A stretch of DNA of 7,581 bases from Anaerolineae bacterium (lineage in GTDB: Bacteria; Chloroflexota; Anaerolineae; Aggregatilineales; Phototrophicaceae). Position 1 is the first letter of the stretch. Every line of letters begins with the position of its first letter. Below the pieces are notes generated by a model. It was not told the origin of the DNA, did no database searches, and was given only the letters and a program-made list of their open reading frames with translations. Shown here piece by piece: positions 1 to 5,758 of the stretch. Made by a program: the position numbers and the translations under genes. The DNA is taken from positions 1 to 7,581 of the forward strand of contig WGEI01000515.1 of assembly GCA_015492875.1 (NCBI GenBank), given 5' to 3'.

Positions 1-582
1 CAAGACCCAACGTTTGTAGCAAAAGTTGGTTTACCTGCTGACGCTTCGTTAGAAGGGTTTATGTTTCCAGATACTTACCAACTCCCCGCCAATGTAACGC
101 CTGAGATGCTGCGGGATATTGTTTTAGAGCGATTTTTAGATGCTGTGGGGGAGCAAATTTTTGTCGATATAGCGCAAGATGGCTACACGATGTATCAAAT
201 AGTCACACTCGCTTCTATCATTGAGCGTGAAGCGGTTTACCCAGAAGAGCACCCACTTATTGGCAGCGTATATCGCAATCGATTGACGGCGGGGATACGA
301 TTACAGGCAGACCCAACTGTACAATATGCGCTTCACGGATTACGAGGCAGTTGGTGGCCTAACATCACCCCATCGGATTACCAAGCCGTACAATCGCCGT
401 ACAACACTTATCTATATTTGGGGCTACCCCCCGGCCCAATTGCTAACCCTAGTTTATCTGCCATTCGAGGGGCAGCCTACCCAGCAGAAACTGATTACTA
501 TTATTTTCGGGCATCATGCAGCCGCAGTGGCTATCATGACTTCGCCACCACATTTGAGGAACATTTAGCTAATGGGTGTTAA
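1..582 (+). CDS. mltG: Endolytic murein transglycosylase MltG (YceG-like), C-terminal part, 5' truncated by window edge
   Basis: The reading frame is open from base 1, so the gene starts outside the window; 193 residues are visible. MltG is an inner-membrane lytic transglycosylase that cleaves nascent glycan strands and is thought to set strand length at sites of peptidoglycan synthesis. Family motifs appear in order: LEGFMFPDTY (fragment residues 17-26), ASIIEREA (71-78) with the expected catalytic Glu at 75 (bases 223-225), RLQADPTVQY (100-109), and SPYNTY followed by GLPPGPIANP (132-150). The end (YYYFRAS...FATTFEEH) matches the usual YLYFVA...TYxEH tail, so the C-terminus is complete. The N-terminal membrane helix and LysM-like part lie upstream and cannot be seen. 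The last 11 nt overlap the next gene, which suggests a shared transcript. The family assignment is very secure. The visible part shows no frameshift and no lost catalytic residue. Confidence 0.97.
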   Translation, partial: QDPTFVAKVGLPADASLEGFMFPDTYQLPANVTPEMLRDIVLERFLDAVGEQIFVDIAQDGYTMYQIVTLASIIEREAVYPEEHPLIGSVYRNRLTAGIRLQADPTVQYALHGLRGSWWPNITPSDYQAVQSPYNTYLYLGLPPGPIANPSLSAIRGAAYPAETDYYYFRASCSRSGYHDFATTFEEHLANGC

Positions 583-1411
583 ATGGCTCTTGGGGCTAAT
601 CTTAGTTCTCATAAGTAGTTCCTGCGCAGTCATTCGCTATGAGCCTGTTTACAAGTTGGCATTACTCGCCCCATTTGAAGGGCGCTATCGGGAAGTGGGA
701 TATAACGCATTATATGCCGCACGGTTGGCGCTCAAGGATACAGGTCAAATAACGTTGTTACCAGTCGATGATGGTGGAAGCGCAGAACATGCGCAAGCGA
801 GGGCAAAGGCATTAGAGCGAGATAGAAGCGTCATAGGGGTTATTATTGTCAGCCCCAATGCAATCGATGAAAACACCTTAGACCAATTCACATCTTTACC
901 AGCGATTGTTATTGGTGAATGGGGTGCACAACCTACACCACACGTTTTCATCGCCAGCAATCCTCTTATTCCCAATATGGTAACTATTCCCCTGAAAACG
1001 GAGCTTTTGGATGCGGCAAACTATTCTGAGCCTGTTACTGGTGGCGCTGTGTTGGCGCTCTCCCAATTCCCTGAATTAAGCCCTAACCCAACACAAGTGA
1101 CTGTGCTGAGCAGTAGCCTATTGCCAGATGAGGCATTTCGCCAGCGATACATTTCTAGCGATATTTTCGCGCCAGAACCCAACTTATGGGCAACACTCAC
1201 CTTTGACATGAGTGACTTTTTCAAGCGAGCGATAAACAAAGCCCCAACACGTGAAGCGGTACATACATACCTGATGCAAGAAACGTATCGGGGCATTAAT
1301 GGTGCTATTCATTTCATCGATGGATACTGGCAAGAAGCGCCAATATACCATTATGGCTACAATGACGAGGGAGAATTAATTCCCTTGAATGACTTCGTAG
1401 AAGAGTGGTAA
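572..1411 (+). CDS. Compact periplasmic-binding-protein-like (type 1 PBP fold) lipoprotein
   Basis: This 279-residue protein starts with a short lipoprotein-like signal: MGVK, a hydrophobic core (WLLGLILVLI), then SSSC with Cys18 as the candidate lipidated residue. Serine at -3 makes this a weak lipobox. The mature start (LALLAPFEGRYREVGYNALYAARLAL, about 29-54) resembles branched-chain amino-acid/receptor ligand-binding proteins. The C-terminal part (ATLTFDMSDFFKRAI, then INGAIHFIDGYW) resembles the end of the same fold. At 279 residues it is clearly shorter than the roughly 350-400 usual for solute-binding proteins, and the central second-lobe segment seems largely absent. The start ATG lies inside the mltG end (11-nt overlap). 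A GAGGA 11 nt upstream is a distant Shine-Dalgarno, so translation is probably coupled. No permease or ATPase gene of an ABC transporter is in view, so transport is unproven; sensing or envelope work beside MltG is equally possible. The ligand is unknown. The 3' end overlaps the opposite-strand phosphorylase gene. Confidence 0.75.
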   Translation: MGVKWLLGLILVLISSSCAVIRYEPVYKLALLAPFEGRYREVGYNALYAARLALKDTGQITLLPVDDGGSAEHAQARAKALERDRSVIGVIIVSPNAIDENTLDQFTSLPAIVIGEWGAQPTPHVFIASNPLIPNMVTIPLKTELLDAANYSEPVTGGAVLALSQFPELSPNPTQVTVLSSSLLPDEAFRQRYISSDIFAPEPNLWATLTFDMSDFFKRAINKAPTREAVHTYLMQETYRGINGAIHFIDGYWQEAPIYHYGYNDEGELIPLNDFVEEW

Positions 1412-2695
1412 CGGCTCAGCTGGCTCTGGCTGAATGGTAATCGCTTGTTGAAGCACAGCGCGTGCTTCGGCCACTTGTTCCGCGTCGTTGCCATGAATAG
1501 TGAACAAGGCTTGGCCAGATTGAACTTTATCGCCCACATTGAGATGAACTAGAACCCCAACAGCGAGGTCAACGGGGTCACCTTTCTGCTCCCGTCCTGC
1601 CCCTAAAATCAAAGCAGCCTGTGCCACTTTATCGGCGCGCACTTCGGCAGCGTAACCGGATTTTTCCGCAGTGAGTGTTTCCACAATCGTCGCAGCGGGA
1701 AGTTTGTTGGGATTATCAACCATAGAGACATCCCCGCCTTGCACTTCTACGAGACGACGGAAGACAGCAAGGGCTTCGCCATTATCGAGTTTTGAGGCTA
1801 ATAGCGCACGGGTCTCATCCATATCCACCCACTTTTTACCACGCCCAGCAAGGCGTAGCATATAGGCAGCAACTACAAGGCAATGCTCACGCAAATCTTC
1901 TGGTCCACCACCGTTGAGCGCCTCAATCGCCTCTTTGACTTCTAGGGCATTACCAACCGCACACCCAAGCGGCTGATTCATATCAGAAATAAGGGCGACC
2001 ATATCCTTACCAGCATCAACGCCAATATCGACCATTGTTTGCGCCAAAGTGCGGGCATCTTCCAAGGTAGACATGAATGCGCCAGAGCCAGTTTTGACAT
2101 CAAGCACAATACCATTAGCGCCCGCTGCGATTTTCTTGCTCATGATACTGCCCGCAATTAGAGGAATACTGGAAACAGTGGCGGTTACATCACGAAGTGC
2201 ATATAGTTTGCCATCGGCAGGGGCTAACTCCCCCGTTTGGCCGCAAAGGACGATATGGTGCTCTCGTACTTGCTGGCGAAATTGCTCTTCAGTGAGATTA
2301 ACGTTGTAGCCAGCAATGGATTCTAATTTATCAAGCGTGCCACCAGTAAAGCCAAGTCCGCGCCCACTCATTTTTGCGACAGGCACACCACAAGCAACAA
2401 CCAAAGGCAACACAATCAGTGAAGTTTTGTCACCAACGCCGCCCGAAGAGTGTTTATCGACGGCATAATCAAGGCTATCTGATAAATCCATGATGTCGCC
2501 TGAATGTGCCATAGCTAAGGTGAGTTCAGCCGTTTCCTCGCGTGTCATCCCCCGAAACCAAACGGCCATAAGCCAAGCAGCAGCCTGATAATCGGGTATC
2601 TCACCAGCGGTATAACGTGAGGTAAACCAACGGATTTCCTCTGGTGTTAAAGCGAGGCCGTCACGTTTTTTTGCAATGATGTCTACAACTCGCAT
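1376..2695 (-). CDS. pdp: Pyrimidine-nucleoside phosphorylase / thymidine phosphorylase
   Basis: This cytosolic enzyme of pyrimidine salvage splits thymidine, deoxyuridine or uridine with phosphate into base and (deoxy)ribose-1-phosphate. The protein has 439 residues from MRVVDIIAKKRDG, the usual family length and N-terminus. Visible motifs are the phosphate-binding KHSSGGVGDK (81-90), the family signature SGRGLGFTGGTLDK (110-123), RDVTATVSS (168-176), SIMSKK (183-188) and DVKTGSGAFM (199-208). The C-terminal alpha/beta domain (about 340-439) includes GAGREQKGDPVDLAVG. An in-frame ATG at 2734 would add 13 residues, but GGAG (2703-2706) sits 7 nt before the ATG at 2695, which also matches the family start. 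Sequence alone does not separate pdp (broad pyrimidine specificity) from deoA (thymidine); overall similarity is nearer the Bacillus Pdp type. The gene stands alone on its strand, without other deo genes, and its last 36 nt overlap the convergent lipoprotein gene. Confidence 0.95.
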   Translation of the reverse strand: MRVVDIIAKKRDGLALTPEEIRWFTSRYTAGEIPDYQAAAWLMAVWFRGMTREETAELTLAMAHSGDIMDLSDSLDYAVDKHSSGGVGDKTSLIVLPLVVACGVPVAKMSGRGLGFTGGTLDKLESIAGYNVNLTEEQFRQQVREHHIVLCGQTGELAPADGKLYALRDVTATVSSIPLIAGSIMSKKIAAGANGIVLDVKTGSGAFMSTLEDARTLAQTMVDIGVDAGKDMVALISDMNQPLGCAVGNALEVKEAIEALNGGGPEDLREHCLVVAAYMLRLAGRGKKWVDMDETRALLASKLDNGEALAVFRRLVEVQGGDVSMVDNPNKLPAATIVETLTAEKSGYAAEVRADKVAQAALILGAGREQKGDPVDLAVGVLVHLNVGDKVQSGQALFTIHGNDAEQVAEARAVLQQAITIQPEPAEPLPLFYEVIQGN

Positions 2696-2702
2696 GATTT
2701 TG

Positions 2703-2706
2703 CTCC
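2703..2706 (-). promoter_or_regulatory. Ribosome binding site deciding the phosphorylase start
   Basis: On the minus strand TTGGAG lies 7 nt before the ATG at 2695. This favours the shorter 439-residue protein over the upstream in-frame ATG at 2734. Confidence 0.75.
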
Positions 2707-2733
2707 AACACAGCATAAGGTTAAGGGAAGGCA

Positions 2734-2741
2734 TTTATACC
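2734..2741 (-). promoter_or_regulatory. Possible extended -10 promoter for the phosphorylase gene
   Basis: On the minus strand the sequence TGGTATAAA carries a TGn extension before a TATAAA box, about 40 nt before the chosen start codon. I find no good -35 box at 16-18 nt. If it is used, the transcript would start about 25-30 nt before the ATG at 2695, and the upstream ATG at 2734 would lie in the promoter. This supports the shorter start. It is a pattern-based call only. Confidence 0.35.
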
Positions 2742-2747
2742 ATATTT

Positions 2748-2760
2748 GCGTCGAAGACGC
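2748..2760. repeat. Small perfect inverted repeat in the pdp/dsbA-like divergent region
   Basis: GCGTC-GAA-GACGC is a perfect 5-bp inverted repeat with a 3-nt centre. It lies just upstream of the candidate minus-strand -10 box, in the spacer/-35 zone, where an operator could sit. It is short enough to occur by chance. Confidence 0.35.
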
Positions 2761-2784
2761 CGATAAATTCTAGCGAATCTATAA

Positions 2785-2812
2785 TTGAACTTTTACAACT
2801 AGCGGGGATAAT
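2785..2812 (+). promoter_or_regulatory. Probable sigma-70-type promoter for the DsbA-like gene
   Basis: TTGAAC (2785-2790) and GATAAT (2807-2812) are separated by 16 nt, a fair match to TTGACA/TATAAT. Transcription would start near 2819, giving a leader of about 55 nt before the GTG start at 2874. A second TATAAT at 2780-2785 has no convincing -35 partner. Confidence 0.5.
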
Positions 2813-2860
2813 TGTGAAGTATCAGGTATAAGAAATTAACATGTAAAAAATCATATCAAT

Positions 2861-2865
2861 AAGGA
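2861..2865 (+). promoter_or_regulatory. Ribosome binding site supporting a GTG start
   Basis: AAGGA lies 8 nt before the GTG at 2874. No ATG lies in frame between this site and the membrane segment, so GTG is the best start. Confidence 0.75.
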
Positions 2866-2873
2866 AAAGAGAC

Positions 2874-3587
2874 GTGACCGAAAACAATCGCAAAACTTTG
2901 GTTATTTTTCTGGCCACATTTGTCGTCGCTGTTGGGGCGGCTATCGCGTTTATTGTGCTCTCTAGTCAGCAAACGCTAGGAGAGCCGGGTGCAGCAACAT
3001 CAGGGTTGTATCAGGAACGGCTAGAAGATGGTGGCTTTATTTTAGGCGATCCAGATGCGCCCATTACCATTGTTGCATTTGAAGATTTTCTTTGCCCCCA
3101 TTGCCAACGATATGAACCTACACTGAAACAGTTCATTGAAGAATACGTTGCAACAGGGCAAGCGCGGTTTGAATATCGCATGTTCACAATTGTCAACCCA
3201 ACATTCTCCCCCCTCACGGCACAGTTGGCGGAATGTGCAGAAGAGCTGAAACCCGGTTCATTTTGGGAAGCACATGACATCATGTTCAACATCACCAGTA
3301 GTTCCAACTTCGCGGCCAATGGCGCACGCCGCTTCGCTCAGGAAATAGGGCTGAGCTATAGTGAGTTATTGGCATGCACGGAGAATGCAAATCAATACCA
3401 AGTGGATACACAATTAGCTACTCAACTGGGCGCGACGGGCACACCTAGTATATTTGTGCGCTATAAAACAGAAGAGGGGCTGAGTGAACCGCAGTGGATT
3501 GAGTTTGGCGGGCAGGTTTTCAATCGTGGCGGTGTCCCCTATGACGTTTTGTCCTTTGTCATTCAGGAAGCCAACGCCAGAGACTAG
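2874..3587 (+). CDS. Membrane-anchored DsbA-family thiol-disulfide oxidoreductase (thioredoxin_4-like)
   Basis: The 237-residue protein begins at a GTG codon. A short charged N-terminus (TENNRK) is followed by one hydrophobic segment (about 8-30), which is a membrane anchor or uncleaved signal. A linker leads to the DsbA-like domain from about residue 58: GDPDAPITIVAFEDFLCPHC, with redox pair Cys74-Pro-His-Cys77. The cis-proline loop is GATGTPSIFV (Thr190-Pro191), as expected for a thioredoxin fold. Two further cysteines, Cys121 (LAECAEEL) and Cys168 (LLACTE), sit at positions often paired in the DsbA/BdbD-like group and may form a second, structural disulfide. The likely role is oxidation, or possibly isomerisation, of disulfides in exported proteins outside the cytoplasmic membrane. 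No DsbB or VKOR partner gene is in the window. The gene has its own promoter and ends at a strong hairpin, so it is probably monocistronic. The family is secure; the substrate and the redox direction are not. Confidence 0.92.
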   Translation: MTENNRKTLVIFLATFVVAVGAAIAFIVLSSQQTLGEPGAATSGLYQERLEDGGFILGDPDAPITIVAFEDFLCPHCQRYEPTLKQFIEEYVATGQARFEYRMFTIVNPTFSPLTAQLAECAEELKPGSFWEAHDIMFNITSSSNFAANGARRFAQEIGLSYSELLACTENANQYQVDTQLATQLGATGTPSIFVRYKTEEGLSEPQWIEFGGQVFNRGGVPYDVLSFVIQEANARD

Positions 3588-3640
3588 CCCTGTCAAAAAA
3601 CAACGACAAGCCCCTGCCATGTTTAGACAGGGGCTATTTT
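3586..3640. terminator. Bidirectional intrinsic terminator between the two convergent genes
   Basis: AGCCCCTG (3609-3616) pairs with CAGGGGCT (3628-3635) as a perfect 8-bp, GC-rich stem with an 11-nt loop. It is followed on the plus strand by ATTTTATTT. Read on the minus strand, the same stem is followed after a short gap by GTTGTTTTTT (3604-3595), so it can also end transcription of the cysteine hydrolase gene. A second upstream arm, TAGCCCTGTC (3586-3594 and the base before), which begins within the stop codon, can pair with the same 3' arm GACAGGGGCTA (3626-3636) with one bulged G, giving an alternative hairpin. Confidence 0.85.
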
Positions 3641-3645
3641 ATTTC

Positions 3646-4572
3646 TCAAGAGGCGATAGGGTCGGCGCTAGTTACCAGCTGGACGCCGCGCTCTGCGAAG
3701 CGGGCAAAGGTTGCGTTCGCTATTGCGTCAAAATCAATTTCTGGATGCGCCACAGATGACATGCAGTCAGTGAGCAAATGAATGCGAGAGAGCATGTCGC
3801 TATCTTCTCCTAAATGGCGCACCAATGAGGCAACGGTTTCAAGCACACAATGGCTCTTCGCTTGGCCAGCAATGTAGATGGCATTATGGGATTTGAGCAT
3901 ATTGAAAAATTCGACATTTAGCTCTCCCATAGGATTGCCTTCTACCTTAACCTCTGGTTCAAGAATGGAATAGTGCTCGGTTTGGGGCAATGTGCCTTTT
4001 ATCAAGAACTGCGGTTGGGCGCGGCGGGCAGCAGCATGAAATGCGATAGCCTCATAAAGCGCGGGCGTTAGGGCATGGCCCGGTGTGCCGATGAGGGTAT
4101 GATAAGGCCAAATCATCAATAACTTTTTCGCCTGCTCTTCTAATCGTTCTACATACTCGCGCGACCAGTTTTCCTCATATAAAGGCCGCCATTTCCCCGA
4201 TTGCACATCCTGAACTGAAATCGGTGTGAAGGGGGCTGGATGATTGCCATTTTCATCTACCCACCAAGTTGGGAAGAAAATTTGCAATGGAATATGACTG
4301 TCAAGGGATGCGGCAATGGTCGTAATGTGATTGACATGGCGGTAAATCCACTCAACAGTACGACGTGTATCTGCTACAGCTCCCGGCACACTTAACGCGC
4401 CATCTTCATGAACAAAATCGACCTGAACATCAATGAGCAATAAGGCGATGCGAACTTTATCTTCTGAGGATGGGGATATATCGGCGCTGACACCAGCATC
4501 AACGGCTTGAGCGGTGTTGGGTATAAAAAGTTGACCGACCCTCTCAGGGTTATAGAATTGTGGGAATTTCAT
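3646..4572 (-). CDS. Isochorismatase-family cysteine hydrolase, nicotinamidase-like
   Basis: The 308-residue protein belongs to the isochorismatase/nicotinamidase superfamily. The catalytic triad is visible: Asp48 in LLLIDVQVDF, Lys192 in QFLIKGTLP and Cys242 in AKSHCVLETV. SLDSHIP (89-95; Asp91, His93) occupies the place of the PncA metal site (DxH), and WPYHTLIGTPGHAL (155-168) matches the conserved WPxHCVxGTxG stretch. These features favour nicotinamidase (nicotinamide to nicotinate plus ammonia, NAD salvage) over isochorismatase, but the substrate is not proven. It is longer than typical PncA (about 180-220), with an N-terminal extension of about 40 residues and an insert around 100-150. 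The ATG at 4572 was chosen because GGAGG (4579-4583) lies 6 nt upstream; a GTG at 4587 would run through that site. A nicotinate phosphoribosyltransferase gene about 2.5 kb away fits the same pathway. The gene ends at the shared bidirectional terminator. Confidence 0.88.
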   Translation of the reverse strand: MKFPQFYNPERVGQLFIPNTAQAVDAGVSADISPSSEDKVRIALLLIDVQVDFVHEDGALSVPGAVADTRRTVEWIYRHVNHITTIAASLDSHIPLQIFFPTWWVDENGNHPAPFTPISVQDVQSGKWRPLYEENWSREYVERLEEQAKKLLMIWPYHTLIGTPGHALTPALYEAIAFHAAARRAQPQFLIKGTLPQTEHYSILEPEVKVEGNPMGELNVEFFNMLKSHNAIYIAGQAKSHCVLETVASLVRHLGEDSDMLSRIHLLTDCMSSVAHPEIDFDAIANATFARFAERGVQLVTSADPIAS

Positions 4573-4578
4573 CAATAT

Positions 4579-4583
4579 CCTCC
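4579..4583 (-). promoter_or_regulatory. Strong ribosome binding site of the cysteine hydrolase gene
   Basis: On the minus strand GGAGG lies 6 nt before the ATG at 4572. It fixes that start over the in-frame GTG at 4587. Confidence 0.8.
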
Positions 4584-4611
4584 GCACAGTATTCGCCTGT
4601 CACCCAAAACA

Positions 4612-4617
4612 AGTATA
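4612..4617 (-). promoter_or_regulatory. Candidate -10 box of the cysteine hydrolase gene
   Basis: On the minus strand TATACT matches five of six consensus bases, about 40 nt before the start codon. I see no clear -35 box, so this is a weak call. Confidence 0.35.
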
Positions 4618-4644
4618 ACTTAACACGCCAAACAGCAGGGAGTG

Positions 4645-4672
4645 TCTGATTATGTCAGATTTTCGCTATAAT
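4645..4672 (+). promoter_or_regulatory. Probable mtnA promoter with an overlapping small inverted repeat
   Basis: A perfect TATAAT lies at 4667-4672, so transcription would start near 4679 and leave a leader of about 32 nt. No good -35 is seen at the usual distance. Instead, the inverted repeat TCTGA-TTATG-TCAGA (4645-4659) covers the -35 zone, which would suit binding of a regulator. No riboswitch-sized leader (such as a SAM element) fits in this 138-nt gap. Confidence 0.45.
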
Positions 4673-4697
4673 GGTGGTGTTCTCATTATATAACACT

Positions 4698-4704
4698 GAA
4701 AGGA
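4698..4704 (+). promoter_or_regulatory. Ribosome binding site deciding the mtnA start
   Basis: GAAAGGA ends 6 nt before the ATG at 4711. It abuts the ATG at 4705, which is too close for normal initiation there, so 4711 is preferred. Confidence 0.75.
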
Positions 4705-4710
4705 ATGTTT

Positions 4711-5754
4711 ATGCGCACCGTAGATTGGGTTGATGGCCGCGTACAGATGATTGACCAGAAGCAAATCCCATGGAAATTGGAAATCGCTTATTTTGATGAT
4801 TACAAGGCGGTCGCAGCAGGCATTACGGATATGACAGTACGGGGTGCGCCGGCTATTGGTGCTGCGGCTGCTTTTGGCCTTGCTCTCGCCGCACAACAAA
4901 GTGAGGCGCAAAGCGTTGCGGCGTTAGTGGAAGATTTAGCACAGGCTGCAGAAGTGCTGAAAGCCGCCCGCCCGACAGCGGTTAATCTAGCGTGGGCAGT
5001 GGATAAGCTTATGGCGCTGGCGCAGGAAGGTTCTTTCGCCGATGTCGACGCTTTACGGGCAGCGTTATTAGATGCCGCCAAGCAAATTGCTGATGATGAC
5101 GTTGAGATCAACCGCCGTATGGGGGCGAACGGGGCAACACTGATTGAAGATGGATTCACCATTCTGCATCACTGCAATACCGGGGCATTAGCTACTGTAG
5201 ATTATGGAACAGCTTTAGGGGTTGTTCGGGCAGCTTTCGAACAGGGGAAGAAAATCCATGTGCTACTTGATGAAACACGCCCTCGTTTGCAAGGGGCACG
5301 ATTGAGCGCATGGGAATTGGAGCAGCTGGGCGTTAGTTATGATATTCTCCCCGATACAGCGGCGGGCTATTACATGCAAAAAGGTGAAATTGATATTGTG
5401 CTCGTTGGTGCAGACCGCATCGCAGCTAATGGTGATGTGGCTAATAAAATCGGCACATATCAGATTGCGGTGCTGGCTAAAGAAAACGGCATCCCCTTTT
5501 ATACCGTCGCGCCAACTTCTACGATTGACCTTTCGTTAAGTAGTGGCGCAGAAATCCCTATTGAGCAACGTGACCCCGCAGAAGTCACTACACCGTATGG
5601 CAACCCAATTGTGCCGCCACATTTCAAAGCGCGTAACCCTGCTTTTGATGTCACACCCAACCGATATGTCAGCGGTATTGTTACCGAAAATGGCATTGCG
5701 CGCCCGCCCTATGTAGATAGTCTGAAACGCGCCGTAGCGGGCGAGAAGGTTTAA
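4711..5754 (+). CDS. mtnA: S-methyl-5-thioribose-1-phosphate isomerase
   Basis: MtnA is a cytosolic methionine-salvage enzyme that converts 5-methylthioribose-1-phosphate to 5-methylthioribulose-1-phosphate. The 347-residue protein is full length and starts MRTVDWVDGRVQMIDQ, the usual family opening. Motifs are TVRGAPAIG (42-50), HHCNTGALAT (153-162) with the expected catalytic Cys155, DETRPRLQGARL (188-199) and VGADRIAANGDVANKIGTY (232-250) with catalytic Asp235. The C-terminal NPAFDVTPNRYVSGIVTENG is family-typical. Related folds include the eIF2B regulatory subunits and archaeal ribose-1,5-bisphosphate isomerase, but the motif set fits true MtnA. No other mtn gene is in the window. The transcript seems monocistronic from its own promoter. 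The stop codon lies only 4 nt from the end of the convergent ATPase gene, and no terminator is seen between them. Confidence 0.97.
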   Translation: MRTVDWVDGRVQMIDQKQIPWKLEIAYFDDYKAVAAGITDMTVRGAPAIGAAAAFGLALAAQQSEAQSVAALVEDLAQAAEVLKAARPTAVNLAWAVDKLMALAQEGSFADVDALRAALLDAAKQIADDDVEINRRMGANGATLIEDGFTILHHCNTGALATVDYGTALGVVRAAFEQGKKIHVLLDETRPRLQGARLSAWELEQLGVSYDILPDTAAGYYMQKGEIDIVLVGADRIAANGDVANKIGTYQIAVLAKENGIPFYTVAPTSTIDLSLSSGAEIPIEQRDPAEVTTPYGNPIVPPHFKARNPAFDVTPNRYVSGIVTENGIARPPYVDSLKRAVAGEKV

Positions 5755-5758
5755 TTAC

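Noticed and set aside
572..1411. Branched-chain amino acid ABC transporter operon.
   Set aside because: No permease or ATP-binding gene follows; the next gene is on the other strand.
1416..1433. Hairpin TCAGC...GCTGA just after the lipoprotein stop, considered as a terminator.
   Set aside because: The stem has only five Watson-Crick pairs, no T-run follows, and it lies in the coding region of the phosphorylase.
2696..2734. Upstream in-frame ATG that would lengthen the phosphorylase by 13 residues.
   Set aside because: A better ribosome site precedes the ATG at 2695, the family starts there, and a likely -10 box overlaps the upstream codon.
4800..5162. A 120-codon open frame on the minus strand inside mtnA.
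   Set aside because: It is antisense to well-conserved mtnA motifs, its alanine/serine-rich composition is that of a shadow frame, and it has no recognisable domain.
1376..5754. Archaeal-type AMP/ribose-1,5-bisphosphate pathway, suggested by a DeoA-family protein and an MtnA-family isomerase in the same region.
   Set aside because: The phosphorylase has the bacterial length (439, without the extra N-terminal domain of AMP phosphorylase), the isomerase has true MtnA motifs, and no RuBisCO is in view.
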